This document shows positions 47,943 through 58,619 of a DNA stretch of 64,000 nt, piece by piece; the first letter of the stretch is position 1, and every line of letters starts with the position of its first letter. The DNA comes from Vagococcus lutrae (GTDB lineage Bacteria; Bacillota; Bacilli; Lactobacillales; Vagococcaceae): the NCBI RefSeq assembly GCF_003987555.1, contig NZ_NGJW01000003.1, positions 62,001 to 126,000 of the forward strand. Reading direction: 5' to 3'. The position numbers were made by a program, and so were the translations under genes. The notes below the pieces were generated by a model, which was given only the letters and a program-made list of their open reading frames with translations, was not told the DNA's origin and searched no databases.

Positions 47943-49475
47943 ATGAAAAGGTTTTTTGAACAAGCGCAACAATTTGGTAAATCATTTATGTTGCCAATCG
48001 CTGTGTTACCAGCAGCTGGGTTATTATTAGGGATAGGTGGTGCATTATCTAATCCGAATACTGTTCAAGCTTATCCAATGTTAGATATTTCATGGTTGCA
48101 AGCAGTGTTCACAGTTATGAGTTCAGCAGGGAGTATTGTTTTTGCTAATTTACCAATAATTTTTGCTATTGGAGTAGCAGTTGGCTTAGCTAAATCAGAT
48201 AAGGGAACAGCAGGATTAGCTTCTCTTATTGGATATTTAGTAATGAATGCGACAATTAACGCTATTCTTATTTTAACTAATACACTAGCAACAGATAACT
48301 TGGCATCTGTTGGACAAGGAATGACGATGGGGATTCAAACATTAGAATCCGGTGTATTTGGTGGTATTATAGTAGGTATTATGACAGCAATGCTACATAA
48401 CCGTTTTAACAAAACAGAATTACCGACTATTTTAGGTTTTTTTGGTGGCTCTAGATTTGTTCCAATTATTACAGCTTTCTCAGCTGTTGTTTTAGGTTTA
48501 ATTATGTTTTATGTTTGGCCGTTGTTACAGAGTTTGATATTTGGCATGGGAAATATTGTTAATGGAACCGGTTATATAGGCACATTCTTTTATGGATTTA
48601 TATTGAGAATGTTGGGGCCATTAGGCTTACATCATATTTTTTATTTGCCTTTTTGGCAAACTGCTTTGGGCGGAAGTTTAGAAGTTGGTGGGCAGTTGGT
48701 CCAAGGAACGCAAAACATTTTCTTTGCACAGTTAGCAGATCCTAATACAAGTCAATTTTTTGAAGGAACATCTCGTTTTATGTCAGGGCGTTTTATTACG
48801 ATGATGTTTGGATTAATAGGGGCAGCATTTGCTATTTATCGCACTGCAAAACCAGAGAATAAGAAGATTGTAGGAGGTTTAATGTTATCGGCTGCATTAA
48901 CGTCATTTTTAACTGGTATTACAGAACCACTAGAGTTTTCTTTTCTATTTATCGCCTTTCCGTTGTATGTCGTTCATGCCGTTTTTGATGGACTTGCATT
49001 CATGATGGCTCATATTTTAAAAATTACAATCGGTCAAACTTTCTCAGGTGGCTTTATTGATTTTATTTTATTTGGTATTTTACAAGGTCAAGATAAAACT
49101 CACTGGTTGTATGTTATTCCAGTAGGGATAGTCTGGTTTTTCTTATATTATGTGACGTTTAGTTTTTTAATCAGAAAGTTTAATTTTAAAACTCCTGGTC
49201 GAGAAGAAAAAATGTCAGTAGAAAATAGCTATAAAGGTACAGAAAGAGGAGAAAAAATTATTCACGCTTTAGGTGGTCGTCAAAATATTGAGAATGTTGA
49301 CTGCTGTGCTACTCGTTTGCGTGTGACAGTTAAAAATAGTGCTAAAGTATTGGATGAGGAGTTACAGGAGACTGGTAGTAAAGGTTTGGTTAAAAAAGGC
49401 AATGGTATCCAAGTAATTTATGGACCAAGTGTAACAATTATTAAAAACGAAGTAGAAGAAATACTGGGGGAATAA
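47943..49475 (+). CDS. PTS transporter EIICB, glucose/N-acetylglucosamine family, probably N-acetylmannosamine-specific
   Basis: This 510-residue permease brings in and phosphorylates a sugar. Residues 1-410 form the EIIC domain (about ten membrane segments; [35 protein letters not shown]), and residues 430-510 the EIIB domain with the phosphocysteine in DCCATRLRV near 453. No EIIA domain is fused, so it must use a separate EIIA-Glc. The next gene is nanE, which suggests N-acetylmannosamine as substrate; that is inferred. Start ATG 47943 has AGGGGG upstream. Confidence 0.88.
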   Translation: MKRFFEQAQQFGKSFMLPIAVLPAAGLLLGIGGALSNPNTVQAYPMLDISWLQAVFTVMSSAGSIVFANLPIIFAIGVAVGLAKSDKGTAGLASLIGYLVMNATINAILILTNTLATDNLASVGQGMTMGIQTLESGVFGGIIVGIMTAMLHNRFNKTELPTILGFFGGSRFVPIITAFSAVVLGLIMFYVWPLLQSLIFGMGNIVNGTGYIGTFFYGFILRMLGPLGLHHIFYLPFWQTALGGSLEVGGQLVQGTQNIFFAQLADPNTSQFFEGTSRFMSGRFITMMFGLIGAAFAIYRTAKPENKKIVGGLMLSAALTSFLTGITEPLEFSFLFIAFPLYVVHAVFDGLAFMMAHILKITIGQTFSGGFIDFILFGILQGQDKTHWLYVIPVGIVWFFLYYVTFSFLIRKFNFKTPGREEKMSVENSYKGTERGEKIIHALGGRQNIENVDCCATRLRVTVKNSAKVLDEELQETGSKGLVKKGNGIQVIYGPSVTIIKNEVEEILGE

Positions 49476-49477
49476 AT

Positions 49478-50167
49478 ATGTTAAATAAAATAAAAAATGG
49501 CTTGGTTGTTTCTTGTCAAGCTCTTCCAGATGAACCTTTACACAGTTCTTTTATCATGGGAAGAATGGCAGTGGCTGCAAAACAAGCCGGTGCGGTTGGA
49601 ATTCGCGCGAATAGCAAAGAAGATATTATCCAAATTAAGAAGCAAGTCGACCTACCCGTTATTGGGATTGTAAAACGTGATTATGAAGATTCGGATGTAT
49701 TTATAACAGCCACCATGAAAGAAATACATGAGTTACATGCGTCAGGTTGCGATATGGTCGCTTTAGATGCTACAAACCGACTCCGTCCAAATGGTCAAAC
49801 ATTAAATGAGTTTATCAATGAAATTCGCTCGACTTATCCAGACATGGTCTTAATGGCGGATTGTGCGACAGTGGAAGAAGTATTTGAAGCAGAAAGATTA
49901 GGCTTTGATTGTTTGTCGACGACATTAATGGGCTATACAGCGGAGTCACAAGGTATGGTTCTTCATGCCAATGATTTTGAAAAACTTAGAACCATTTTAA
50001 ACCGTGTTTCAACACCCGTCATCGCAGAAGGCAATATTAAGACACCTGCTCAAGCTAAACGAGTGATAGAGTTAGGTGTTCATGCGGTTGTAGTGGGTAG
50101 TGCCATTACGCGTCCACAATTAATTGCGAAAGATTTTGCTCAAGCGGTCGAAAGCGTCGATAACTAG
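49478..50167 (+). CDS. nanE: N-acetylmannosamine-6-phosphate 2-epimerase
   Basis: NanE converts ManNAc-6-P to GlcNAc-6-P, which feeds into glycolysis through NagA and NagB. The 229-residue TIM barrel has [52 protein letters not shown] and [11 protein letters not shown]. It starts 2 bases after the EIICB stop, so the two form an operon. No nanA or nanK is present, fitting uptake of ManNAc rather than sialic acid. Confidence 0.95.
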   Translation: MLNKIKNGLVVSCQALPDEPLHSSFIMGRMAVAAKQAGAVGIRANSKEDIIQIKKQVDLPVIGIVKRDYEDSDVFITATMKEIHELHASGCDMVALDATNRLRPNGQTLNEFINEIRSTYPDMVLMADCATVEEVFEAERLGFDCLSTTLMGYTAESQGMVLHANDFEKLRTILNRVSTPVIAEGNIKTPAQAKRVIELGVHAVVVGSAITRPQLIAKDFAQAVESVDN

Positions 50168-50175
50168 TTGATAAA

Positions 50176-50206
50176 TAAAAGATACTCTTAACGAGTGTCT
50201 TTTTTA
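50176..50206 (+). terminator. Terminator of the PTS-nanE operon
   Basis: AAAAGATACTC pairs with GAGTGTCTTTT (one G-T pair), T-run following. Confidence 0.8.
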
Positions 50207-50304
50207 TTTTGAATGAATTTAAAAATAACGTCTCTTAGAGGATGCAATTTTTTTAAATATCAAGTATACTAATTTGAGTAGAAACTGTGAAAGAGTGATG
50301 TTAA

Positions 50305-50874
50305 GTGGCTCAATTGTTTTTTAGATACGGTGCGATGAATAGTGGGAAATCCATTGAAATTTTAAAAGTAGCACATAACTATGAAGAGCAGAATAAACCG
50401 GTCGTGTTAATGACGAGTGGTTTAGATACACGTGATGGGATTGGAACGGTGGCAAGTCGGATTGGATTGGACCGTCAAGCAACACCTATCTTTAGCGAAA
50501 CCAATGTATTTGAGTATATTCAACAGTTAGATTTTAAACCTTACTGTGTGTTAATTGATGAAGCACAGTTTTTAGAAAAGCACCATGTCGAACAATTAGC
50601 AGAAATTGTGGATGAGCTAGATATTCCAGTCATGGCGTTTGGGTTGAAAAATGACTTTATGAATGAATTATTTGAAGGCTCGAAATATTTATTACTATAT
50701 GCAGATAAGATTGAAGAATTAAAAACAATTTGTTGGTTTTGTCATCGTAAAGCCATTATGAATCTACGTATTTCAGATGGCAAACCTGTTTATGCAGGCG
50801 AGCAGATTCAAATTGGTGGGAATGAAGCTTATTTTCCTGTTTGTCGTAAGCATTACAAGGATCCTAAATTGTAG
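50305..50874 (+). CDS. tdk: Thymidine kinase
   Basis: Tdk salvages thymidine to dTMP. The 189-residue type II kinase has a P-loop [10 protein letters not shown] (residues 8-17), [18 protein letters not shown] and the zinc-binding CWFC...CRKH set. It starts at GTG 50305, with AAGAG upstream. prfA follows after 59 bases, a conserved order in Bacilli. Confidence 0.95.
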   Translation: MAQLFFRYGAMNSGKSIEILKVAHNYEEQNKPVVLMTSGLDTRDGIGTVASRIGLDRQATPIFSETNVFEYIQQLDFKPYCVLIDEAQFLEKHHVEQLAEIVDELDIPVMAFGLKNDFMNELFEGSKYLLLYADKIEELKTICWFCHRKAIMNLRISDGKPVYAGEQIQIGGNEAYFPVCRKHYKDPKL

Positions 50875-50933
50875 CGTTTCATCATCATGTAACAAAAACA
50901 AAGAGGAAATCAAGTAGATAAAGGAGTAATGAT

Positions 50934-52007
50934 ATGTTTGATCAGTTACAAGCAGTAGAAGACCGTTACGAAGAGTTAGGGGAGTTACTAAGTGACCCAA
51001 CAGTCGTAACCGACAACAAACGTTTTATGGAGTTATCAAAAGAAGAAGCGAATACGCGTGAAACAGTTGCTGTTTATCGTCGTTATAAAGAAGTCGTACA
51101 AGGAATTGCAGACGCTGAAGAGTTGTTATCAGAAAACCTTGAAGACGATATGGCGGAAATGGCCAAAGAAGAGCTTCATGAATTAAAAGATGAAAAAGAA
51201 GAACTAGAAGAAAAAATGAAAATCTTATTGTTACCGAAAGACCCGAATGATGATAAAAATATCATTATGGAAATTCGAGGAGCTGCGGGTGGCGATGAAG
51301 CTGCGTTGTTTGCTGGCGACCTTTTTGAGATGTATCAAAGCTATGCACAGAGCCAAGGTTGGCGCTTTGAGGTAATGGAAGCAAATATTACGGGAATTGG
51401 TGGCTATAAAGAAGTTATCGTCATGATTTCAGGAGAGAATGTTTACTCTAAATTAAAATATGAAAACGGTGCTCATCGTGTGCAACGTGTCCCTTCAACA
51501 GAATCTCAAGGGCGCGTACATACATCGACTGCTACGGTAGTCGTATTGCCAGAGGCTGAAGACGTTGAGATTGATTTAGATGATAAAGATATTCGTGTCG
51601 ACATCTATCATGCAAGTGGTGCAGGAGGTCAGCACGTTAACAAGACGGCATCGGCCGTTCGTTTGACTCATGAGCCAACGGGAATAGTGGTTGCTATGCA
51701 AGACCAACGTTCACAGTTACAAAATAGAGAAAAAGCGATGCAAGTGTTACGTGCACGTGTCTATGATAAAATTCAACAAGAGGCACAAAGTGAATACGAT
51801 GCCAATCGTAAATCAGCGATTGGGACGGGTGACCGTTCTGAACGTATTAGAACGTATAACTTCCCACAAAATCGTGTGACCGATCATCGCATAGGTCTGA
51901 CAATTCAGCAATTAGATCGAATTCTTTCAGGAGAATTGGATGATATTGTAGATGCGTTGATTATTTATGATCAAACGCAAAAACTGGAGAATATGCAAAA
52001 TGGTTAA
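50934..52007 (+). CDS. prfA: Peptide chain release factor 1
   Basis: RF1 ends translation at UAG and UAA. The 357-residue protein has the catalytic GGQ in [17 protein letters not shown] near 230 and a coiled-coil N-terminal domain. AAAGGAG precedes the ATG. It overlaps prmC, whose product methylates the GGQ glutamine: a standard pairing. Confidence 0.96.
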   Translation: MFDQLQAVEDRYEELGELLSDPTVVTDNKRFMELSKEEANTRETVAVYRRYKEVVQGIADAEELLSENLEDDMAEMAKEELHELKDEKEELEEKMKILLLPKDPNDDKNIIMEIRGAAGGDEAALFAGDLFEMYQSYAQSQGWRFEVMEANITGIGGYKEVIVMISGENVYSKLKYENGAHRVQRVPSTESQGRVHTSTATVVVLPEAEDVEIDLDDKDIRVDIYHASGAGGQHVNKTASAVRLTHEPTGIVVAMQDQRSQLQNREKAMQVLRARVYDKIQQEAQSEYDANRKSAIGTGDRSERIRTYNFPQNRVTDHRIGLTIQQLDRILSGELDDIVDALIIYDQTQKLENMQNG

Positions 52008-52860
52008 TCGTACGTATGGAGAAGTCCTAAATTGGGCTTCTTCTTTTTTAGAAAAGTGTGGGAAAGACACACATATTGCAGCCTATTTAATACGAGAACG
52101 TCAACAATGGACACAAACTGATTTACTTATACATTTACGTCAGCCCATGCCTGAACAGGCTATTTGTCAGCTTGAACACGATTTACAACGTATTGAGCAG
52201 GACTATCCCGCTCAATATATTATTGGGGAATGTGATTTTTATGGAGAACGGTTAATCGTGACGGAAGATACGCTGATTCCTCGTCCAGAAACAGAAGAAT
52301 TAGTCGCACTTTGTTTAGAACGCTTTCCAAATACGAAGGAAGAACTGACCGTAGTGGATGTTGGAACAGGAACGGGAGCGATAGCTTTGGCGTTAAAACG
52401 TCACCGCCCCCATTGGCATGTAATCGGATTGGACATTAGTAAAAATGCGTTGAATGTAGCAAAACAAAATGCTGAAAAGTTACAGTTAGACGTGGTGTTT
52501 ATTGAAAGTGATTTGTTACAATCTTTTCAAGGAAAAGCCGATATTGTCATTTCCAATCCACCCTATATTGCAAGTAGTGAGTGGTCTGTGATGGATGAGA
52601 GTGTTCGGAAATACGAGCCGACTACCGCGTTGTTTGCTGAAAATGAGGGCTACGCGATATATCATCAGTTGTTTAAAGAATTGCCTCGTGTTATGGGAGA
52701 AAAAGGTGCGCTTTTTTTAGAACACGGCTATCTACAACAAGCACAGCTCATTGCAGATGTGAAAAAAAAGTGGCCGGATAGTGAAGTGAAAGGCTATCAA
52801 GATATGGCGGGTCAAGACCGCATGATTGAAATGAGTTGGAATAGAAAGAAGGCAGAGTAA
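52000..52860 (+). CDS. prmC: Release factor glutamine methyltransferase
   Basis: PrmC methylates the GGQ glutamine of release factors with SAM. The 286-residue protein has an N-terminal helical domain, [11 protein letters not shown], the SAM loop [13 protein letters not shown] and the catalytic SNPPYIA. Start ATG 52000 lies 8 bases inside prfA, behind GGAG; the frame extends 11 codons further without support. The stop shares a base with the next ATG. Confidence 0.95.
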   Translation: MVNRTYGEVLNWASSFLEKCGKDTHIAAYLIRERQQWTQTDLLIHLRQPMPEQAICQLEHDLQRIEQDYPAQYIIGECDFYGERLIVTEDTLIPRPETEELVALCLERFPNTKEELTVVDVGTGTGAIALALKRHRPHWHVIGLDISKNALNVAKQNAEKLQLDVVFIESDLLQSFQGKADIVISNPPYIASSEWSVMDESVRKYEPTTALFAENEGYAIYHQLFKELPRVMGEKGALFLEHGYLQQAQLIADVKKKWPDSEVKGYQDMAGQDRMIEMSWNRKKAE

Positions 52861-53900
52861 TGTCAGTAAAATGGGATAAAAGTCAACTAGTCGTGGCAGC
52901 GGAGGCTCTTAGAGCGGGAAAACTTGTCGCGTTCCCAACTGAAACGGTTTATGGGTTAGGGGCGGATGCGACAAATCCTTCAGCTGTGAAGTCTGTTTAC
53001 ACGGCTAAAGGACGTCCAAGTGATAATCCTTTGATTGTACATATAGCAAGTCCTGAAGAAGTGTTACATTATACCGAGAGTATACCGCCAGTAGCATCAC
53101 TCTTGATGAAAGAGTTTTGGCCGGGACCACTCACACTTATTTTTAAATTAAAACCGAATGCTTTAGGGAAAGAAGTGACGGGCGGTATGGAAACAGTGGC
53201 TTTTCGTATGCCTGATAACGAGGTAACCTTAGCACTTATTGAAGCAACAGGTCGACCACTTGTTGGGCCTAGTGCGAATACATCAGGTAAGCCAAGTCCT
53301 ACGACAGCCGAGCATGTTTTGCATGACTTACAAGGAAAAATTGCAGGTGTCGTCGACGATGGTGCCACACGAGTAGGAGTTGAATCAACCGTTTTAGATT
53401 TGAGCAGTGACGTTCCCACGATACTTCGTCCAGGTGCGATTACTTTAGAAATGTTAAAACCATTGGTACCTGAAGTTGTAGAAGATACGCATTTAAAAAA
53501 TCAGGAAGCAGCTCCCAAAGCTCCGGGAATGAAGTATAAACACTACGCCCCTGATACACAAGTCGTCATGGTAGCTTCAGAAGATTGGCCAAGTGTTAAA
53601 GAATGGTTACAAACAACTCCTTTAAATGTAGGGCTTTTGGCGACGGCTTCAATATACGAATCGCTTGATAAAAACAAGATTGTTTGGTTCTCACTGGGGA
53701 ATAGAGATTCTGTTTCCACCGCTTTAAGTCATCTGTATGCTGGGTTACGTGACTTGGATGAAATAGAGCCAAAGTTAGATGTGATATTAGCTGAGATGAT
53801 GCCAGAAGAACATGAGGGGGTCGCCTATATGAATCGGTTGAAAAAGGCGGCAAATTATCAATATTTTAATGAATGGTCACAGGAAAATGAAAAAATATGA
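52860..53900 (+). CDS. L-threonylcarbamoyladenylate synthase, Sua5 type
   Basis: This enzyme makes threonylcarbamoyl-AMP for t6A37 of tRNA. At 346 residues it has both the YrdC-like catalytic domain (FPTETVYGLGADAT, KGRPSDNPLIVH, PGPLTLI, GPSANTSGKPSPT) and the C-terminal Sua5 domain (from about 215; PGMKYKHYAP), as in B. subtilis YwlC. It is coupled to prmC by a one-base overlap. glyA follows with a probable extended -10 TGATACAAT (53898-53906) inside its 3' end. Confidence 0.93.
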   Translation: MSVKWDKSQLVVAAEALRAGKLVAFPTETVYGLGADATNPSAVKSVYTAKGRPSDNPLIVHIASPEEVLHYTESIPPVASLLMKEFWPGPLTLIFKLKPNALGKEVTGGMETVAFRMPDNEVTLALIEATGRPLVGPSANTSGKPSPTTAEHVLHDLQGKIAGVVDDGATRVGVESTVLDLSSDVPTILRPGAITLEMLKPLVPEVVEDTHLKNQEAAPKAPGMKYKHYAPDTQVVMVASEDWPSVKEWLQTTPLNVGLLATASIYESLDKNKIVWFSLGNRDSVSTALSHLYAGLRDLDEIEPKLDVILAEMMPEEHEGVAYMNRLKKAANYQYFNEWSQENEKI

Positions 53901-53939
53901 TACAATTAGCTAAAGAAAGTCAAGAAAGAGGGCGATAGT

Positions 53940-55178
53940 ATGAGTTTTAAAGAAAAAGATCCGATGTTATGGCAAGCCATTGCAAATGAAAAAAAACGTC
54001 AACAACGTAATATTGAATTAATTGCATCTGAAAACTTTGTTTCGGAGGCGGTAATGGCTGCACAGGGAAGTATTTTAACAAACAAATACGCTGAAGGCTA
54101 TCCGAATAAACGTTACTATGGCGGATGCGAATATGTGGATGTTATCGAGCAATTGGCTATCGATCGTGCTAAAGAATTATTCGGTGCAAAATTTGCCAAT
54201 GTTCAACCTCATTCAGGCTCTCAAGCAAATGCCGCAGCTTATATGGCGTTAATTCAACCAGGGGATACCGTTTTAGGAATGGATTTAACGCATGGTGGAC
54301 ATTTAACGCACGGTTCGCCAGTGAACTTTAGTGGAAAGACGTATCAGTTTGTTCCTTATGGGGTTGACCCTGTTACTGAAGTGATTGACTATGAAGTCGT
54401 TCGAATTAAAGCACGTGAAGTAAAACCTGCCCTTATTATAGCTGGAGCAAGTGCGTATGGTCGTGAAATTGATTTTGCGAAATTCCGTACCATTGCAGAT
54501 GAAGTCGGAGCTAAGCTGATGGTCGACATGGCACATATTGCTGGACTAGTTGCAGCTGGGTTACATCAAAATCCAGTCCCTTATGCAGATGTTGTCACAA
54601 CGACAACGCATAAAACTTTGCGTGGCCCTCGTGGAGGCTTAATCTTAACAAATGATGAAGCACTTTCTAAAAAAATAAATAGTGCTATTTTCCCTGGTTT
54701 ACAAGGTGGACCACTTGAGCATGTGATTGCCGCAAAAGCTGTTGCTTTCTATGAAGCACTAGATGATACGTTTGTTGATTATCAAAAACAAGTGATTGCC
54801 AATGCAAAAGCGATGGCTCAAGTCTTTAACCGCTCAGAAAAAGCACGATTGATTAGTGGCGATGTTGATAATCACTTACTCCTAATTGATGTTTCTGAAT
54901 ACAAACTAACAGGAAAAGAAGCGGAAGCTATCCTAGATAGTGTTCATATGACTGTCAACAAAAATACTATTCCGTTTGAAGTATTAAGTCCTTTCCAAAC
55001 GAGTGGTATTCGCATAGGGACACCTGCTATTACGACCCGTGGTTTTAAAGAAGCGAATGCGACACGTGTGGCGGAATTAATCGACCAAGCACTAATGCAC
55101 CCTAAAGATGAAGGTGTTTTATCTAATATTGAAAAAGAAGTGCGCGCTATTTCTGAAAAATTCCCACTTTATAAATAA
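53940..55178 (+). CDS. glyA: Serine hydroxymethyltransferase
   Basis: GlyA interconverts serine and glycine, loading methylene-THF. The 412-residue PLP enzyme has [11 protein letters not shown], the [14 protein letters not shown] segment, HGGHLTHG, and the PLP lysine in [14 protein letters not shown]. Its product feeds FolD, TrmFO and, by glycine, the H-protein area downstream. GAGGG precedes the ATG. Confidence 0.97.
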   Translation: MSFKEKDPMLWQAIANEKKRQQRNIELIASENFVSEAVMAAQGSILTNKYAEGYPNKRYYGGCEYVDVIEQLAIDRAKELFGAKFANVQPHSGSQANAAAYMALIQPGDTVLGMDLTHGGHLTHGSPVNFSGKTYQFVPYGVDPVTEVIDYEVVRIKAREVKPALIIAGASAYGREIDFAKFRTIADEVGAKLMVDMAHIAGLVAAGLHQNPVPYADVVTTTTHKTLRGPRGGLILTNDEALSKKINSAIFPGLQGGPLEHVIAAKAVAFYEALDDTFVDYQKQVIANAKAMAQVFNRSEKARLISGDVDNHLLLIDVSEYKLTGKEAEAILDSVHMTVNKNTIPFEVLSPFQTSGIRIGTPAITTRGFKEANATRVAELIDQALMHPKDEGVLSNIEKEVRAISEKFPLYK

Positions 55179-55253
55179 ATCCGGAATTAGGGTAGTTATT
55201 TTAAGTAGAATGCTTTACAATAGATAAGGATAAAAACGAAAAGGAGAATCATT

Positions 55254-55883
55254 ATGGGAAAATTTCAAGTCATGGATCATCCATTGATCCAACACAAATT
55301 AACAATCATTCGCGATAAAAATTGTGGGACAAAAGTATTTCGAGAAGTTGTTAATGAAATTGCTATGTTAATGGCGTATGAAGTATCACGTGATATGCCT
55401 TTAGAGCCGGTTGAGATTGAAACACCGATGGGTAAAACAACACAGCACGTGTTAACAGGTAAAAAGGTAGCAATTATTCCTATCTTAAGAGCAGGAATTG
55501 GAATGGTTGACGGCATGCTCGAATTAATTCCAGCAGCAAAAGTTGGTCATATTGGGATGTATCGTGATCATGATTCTCTAGAGCCAGTTGAATATTTTGT
55601 TAAGTTACCTTCAGATATTAGCACACGTCAATTACTAGTTGTGGATCCAATGCTTGCAACTGGTGGTTCTGCTATCTTAGCAGTTGACGCGCTTAAAAAA
55701 CGCGGGGGAACAAACATTAAATTCGTTTGTCTTGTGGCCGCTCCTGAAGGGGTAAAAGCACTACAAGAAGCTCATCCAGATGTTGATATTATCACTGCAG
55801 GACTTGACGAAAAACTAGACGAAAATGGCTACATTTTCCCAGGTCTAGGAGATGCTGGTGACCGATTATTCGGGACAAAATAA
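55254..55883 (+). CDS. upp: Uracil phosphoribosyltransferase
   Basis: Upp converts uracil and PRPP to UMP. The 209-residue protein has the N-terminal [13 protein letters not shown], the [19 protein letters not shown] region and the PRPP loop [10 protein letters not shown], with a C-terminal [22 protein letters not shown] precedes the ATG. glyA-upp adjacency is common in Firmicutes. Confidence 0.97.
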   Translation: MGKFQVMDHPLIQHKLTIIRDKNCGTKVFREVVNEIAMLMAYEVSRDMPLEPVEIETPMGKTTQHVLTGKKVAIIPILRAGIGMVDGMLELIPAAKVGHIGMYRDHDSLEPVEYFVKLPSDISTRQLLVVDPMLATGGSAILAVDALKKRGGTNIKFVCLVAAPEGVKALQEAHPDVDIITAGLDEKLDENGYIFPGLGDAGDRLFGTK

Positions 55884-55887
55884 CAAC

Positions 55888-55923
55888 AAAAAAAGATTAG
55901 TCTTTGTGGGACTAATCTTTTTT
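55888..55923. terminator. Bidirectional terminator after upp
   Basis: AAAAAAAGATTAGTC pairs with GACTAATCTTTTTTT. Its 3' arm overlaps the last codons and stop of the convergent DUF2187-like gene. Confidence 0.85.
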
Positions 55924-56142
55924 TATGTGTAAGTCGTCATAACTTACTACTAATTTTCCTTCACTTTGAAACATTAAATCATCATTATCTTCGGTTTCAT
56001 CAATTTCGATGATTGCGGAGTTGGTGAGTTGTTTAAATACCGTACCTGATTCGACTTCACCATCATGAACAAATGTAACGGGTGTCTCTGGAGTAAAAGC
56101 TACTCCTTCTTCACTAACTGCTTTTTTTGTCGGTCTAAACAT
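55912..56142 (-). CDS. Small DUF2187-like protein
   Basis: The 76 residues form a likely small beta-barrel: VTFVHDGEVESGTVFKQLTNSAIIEID resembles the DUF2187/YkvS pattern. It is acidic in the middle (DETEDNDD). No function is known. A good AAAGGTTGAGAGG ribosome site precedes the ATG. The - strand -10 TATACT (56191-56196) sits inside a perfect 15-bp dyad. Confidence 0.55.
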   Translation of the reverse strand: MFRPTKKAVSEEGVAFTPETPVTFVHDGEVESGTVFKQLTNSAIIEIDETEDNDDLMFQSEGKLVVSYDDLHIKKD

Positions 56143-56181
56143 AGCCTCTCAACCTTTCTTAAAAACATATAGGACGACATA

Positions 56182-56196
56182 TATACTAATAGTATA
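56182..56196 (-). promoter_or_regulatory. Palindrome over the -10 of the DUF2187-like gene
   Basis: TATACTA-A-TAGTATA is a perfect dyad; its right half is the - strand -10 (TATACT in a TGCTATACT context). It could be a repressor site, but A/T-rich -10 regions often make short dyads. Confidence 0.4.
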
Positions 56197-56246
56197 GCAC
56201 ATTTATTAATAAAAATCGAATTAGGACGTTTTATGAAGAGAGTCGA

Positions 56247-56276
56247 TTAGACGTAGATTTTAGAATATAGTAAAAT
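56247..56276 (+). promoter_or_regulatory. Candidate promoter of the lipoprotein operon
   Basis: -35 TTAGAC (56247-56252), 18 bp, -10 TAAAAT (56271-56276), just before the GGAGGTG ribosome site. Confidence 0.45.
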
Positions 56277-56293
56277 GGCATGGAGGTGAAGAC

Positions 56294-56719
56294 ATGAAAA
56301 AGTTAAAACTAACGATGATACTATTAATAGGCACTCTCTTCTTTTTAACAGGCTGTCAAGCATCAGGGCAAGAAGAAGCTAAAAATAAAGATAATCAAGC
56401 GCTGATAGGAAAGTGGGAGCTATCTTTAATAAACGAAGGAGTGGCAGAAGAAAAATCAGATGGCTTGATGACTTTTGATGAACACGGAAAAATGTTTAGA
56501 ACGAGTAAACATGAAACATCGGGTACCAAAGCGTACTACCAAGTGAAAGCGGATCGCCTTTATTTTGCAGATTCAAGTAAAGCACTTCAAGAGCAAGTAA
56601 AACAAGAAGGCTCGTTACACTACGACCTTGAATGGGAAAATGATTCGCAAGTGGTATTGTGGCATGCTGACCATGATTTTGGTTTTTTATTAAAAAAGGT
56701 AGAAGAAGAGGATAAATAA
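56294..56719 (+). CDS. Putative lipoprotein of unknown function
   Basis: The 141-residue protein has a lipoprotein signal peptide with lipobox LTGC (Cys at residue 21), then a soluble domain with LIGKWELSLINEG and SDGLMTFDEHGKMF, a pattern seen in small lipocalin-like or beta-barrel lipoproteins. I do not recognise a named family. GGAGGTG precedes the ATG. The next gene starts 2 bases after its stop. Confidence 0.75.
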   Translation: MKKLKLTMILLIGTLFFLTGCQASGQEEAKNKDNQALIGKWELSLINEGVAEEKSDGLMTFDEHGKMFRTSKHETSGTKAYYQVKADRLYFADSSKALQEQVKQEGSLHYDLEWENDSQVVLWHADHDFGFLLKKVEEEDK

Positions 56720-56721
56720 TT

Positions 56722-57318
56722 ATGAAAGAAATTTGGCAAAATAGCCTAATTGTTACGACGTCACTAGTCATTTTTTCTCTCATGCTATATTTTTTTACAC
56801 CGTATATTCGATTAGAACAGTTTCAATATGGAGAAGATTCAGTTCTTAAAGAAGAAAAAATTGAAGTGAATAAACACCTTGTGTTGACTCGAATACAAAC
56901 TGATGATTTTATCTATTTTAAACACAAAGAGAGAGAGAATACGCCTATTGAACAGGTTAAACTTTTGGTGATTGAAGGTAACAAACAGGCGGAAGATTGG
57001 CAAAATCTATTAGCGGCAGAATCTAAAGCGACAGAACAATGGCTCGTTTTGCCTTTAAACCAGTGGCGTGAGCCAACTTACGCTGATATCAAACGACAAG
57101 TAATGGTTTTATTGGAGCGCGAAGATATCGAGGAAGTAGTTATTTGTTCAGATAAAGATAGATATGACTGGCTTTTAAACCCATTGACGAAGGAGATACA
57201 AGAGCAAAATAAAGCGTGGTCGGTTAAGTACGAAGCTAGTTTAAATACTTTTAAACCTAAAAATTTATGGTATCACTCTGATTTTAGTTATTTGTTTTAC
57301 TGGTCAGTTAATCCCTAG
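56722..57318 (+). CDS. Unknown membrane-anchored protein
   Basis: This 198-residue protein has one N-terminal membrane segment (about residues 9-27) and an extracellular domain with no motif I recognise. It is rich in charged residues and tryptophan (LVLPLNQWREPTYADIK, VVICSDKDRYDWLLNP). It is cotranscribed with the lipoprotein gene and lies just upstream of an FtsW/RodA gene, so an envelope role is plausible but unproven. Confidence 0.65.
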   Translation: MKEIWQNSLIVTTSLVIFSLMLYFFTPYIRLEQFQYGEDSVLKEEKIEVNKHLVLTRIQTDDFIYFKHKERENTPIEQVKLLVIEGNKQAEDWQNLLAAESKATEQWLVLPLNQWREPTYADIKRQVMVLLEREDIEEVVICSDKDRYDWLLNPLTKEIQEQNKAWSVKYEASLNTFKPKNLWYHSDFSYLFYWSVNP

Positions 57319-57406
57319 TTGTTTTATTAGTTTTCTTTAAGCTCACGATAAAATGCTAGCAACTTATAGTAGATTGACGTATGATAATAAGAGATATTTA
57401 GAAGAA

Positions 57407-58600
57407 ATGAGCGATGAGATGAATAATAAATTAAAAACTTTTGATAGTCGAATTGACTATGGTATTATACTTCCTGTTTTTATTTTATCATTGGTTGGTT
57501 TGTTATCATTGTATGTATCATTAGTCAATGACCCGCTAAATCCTAATGTTTTGACACTGATGTTAAAACAAATGCTTTGGCTTTTATTAGGAGCTGTTGC
57601 GATAATCGTTGTCATGCAATTTAGCTCCAAAATGTTATGGAAAGCGACGCCTTATTTTTATGGCTTTGGTCTGTTTATCATGACGATACTATTAAAGTTT
57701 TACGATAAAAACTTATACAATAGCACGGGGTCAAAAAACTGGTTTAATTTAGGGCCTCTTTCCTTTCAACCTTCAGAGTTAATGAAAATAGCTTACATAT
57801 TAATGCTAGCTTATATCGTAACCAAGCATAACAGTGAAAATAGTCATACTTTAAAAAATGACGGTATTTTGATTGGTAAATTATTTTTAGTAACAGTACC
57901 TGTTGCCATCCTATTGAAATTACAACAAGACTTAGGAACGATGCTTGTCTTCGTCGCTATTTTAGGTGGCGTGTTTTTAATGTCAGGTATTTCGTGGCGT
58001 ATTATCGTACCCACAGTCGTTGTTTTTATAGCACTTGGATCAGGGATTATCTACTTAATGTTGTCTGAAAATGGGCGTCAGTTTTTATACGATGTGGTTG
58101 GGGTTAAACAGTATCAGTTTGCCCGGATAGACTCATGGTTAGATCCTTTCCATGATACAGCAGGAAAATCTATGCAACAAGCACAGGCCTTGATTGCAAT
58201 AGGGTCTGGGGGCCTTTTCGGTAAAGGATTTAATGTTTCAGAAGTGTATGTTCCCGTTCGTGAATCTGACATGATTTTCACGGTCATTGCGGAGAATTTC
58301 GGATTCATCGGAAGTGTTTTTGTTATTTTTACGTATTTTATTTTAATTTATCAAATGATTCGTGTATGTTTTGATACAAACAATGAATTTTATGCGTATA
58401 TCGCGACAGGAATTATTATGATGATTTTGTTCCATGTGTTTGAAAATATTGGGGCTAATATTGGTTTATTACCATTGACAGGGATTCCGTTGCCTTTCAT
58501 AAGTCAGGGAGGGTCTTCACTCTTAGGTAATATGATAGGGATAGGCCTAATGCTTTCGATGAGGTTTCAACAAGATGATTATATAAAATTACAACGATAA
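57407..58600 (+). CDS. FtsW/RodA/SpoVE family peptidoglycan polymerase
   Basis: SEDS proteins polymerise peptidoglycan with a partner penicillin-binding protein. The product has about ten membrane segments, with SKNWFNLGPLSFQPSELMK, the catalytic-region aspartate in RIDSWLDPF, GSGGLFGKGF, ENFGFIGS and PLPFISQGGSSLLGN. The uninterrupted FQPSELMK and PLPFIS.GGSS motifs are those of RodA. The start is uncertain: the frame is open from 57353, and ATGs at 57407 and 57419 both have weak ribosome sites. No PBP gene is adjacent. Confidence 0.9.
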   Translation: MSDEMNNKLKTFDSRIDYGIILPVFILSLVGLLSLYVSLVNDPLNPNVLTLMLKQMLWLLLGAVAIIVVMQFSSKMLWKATPYFYGFGLFIMTILLKFYDKNLYNSTGSKNWFNLGPLSFQPSELMKIAYILMLAYIVTKHNSENSHTLKNDGILIGKLFLVTVPVAILLKLQQDLGTMLVFVAILGGVFLMSGISWRIIVPTVVVFIALGSGIIYLMLSENGRQFLYDVVGVKQYQFARIDSWLDPFHDTAGKSMQQAQALIAIGSGGLFGKGFNVSEVYVPVRESDMIFTVIAENFGFIGSVFVIFTYFILIYQMIRVCFDTNNEFYAYIATGIIMMILFHVFENIGANIGLLPLTGIPLPFISQGGSSLLGNMIGIGLMLSMRFQQDDYIKLQR

Positions 58601-58619
58601 CAAATAAAGGAGATTTTAG

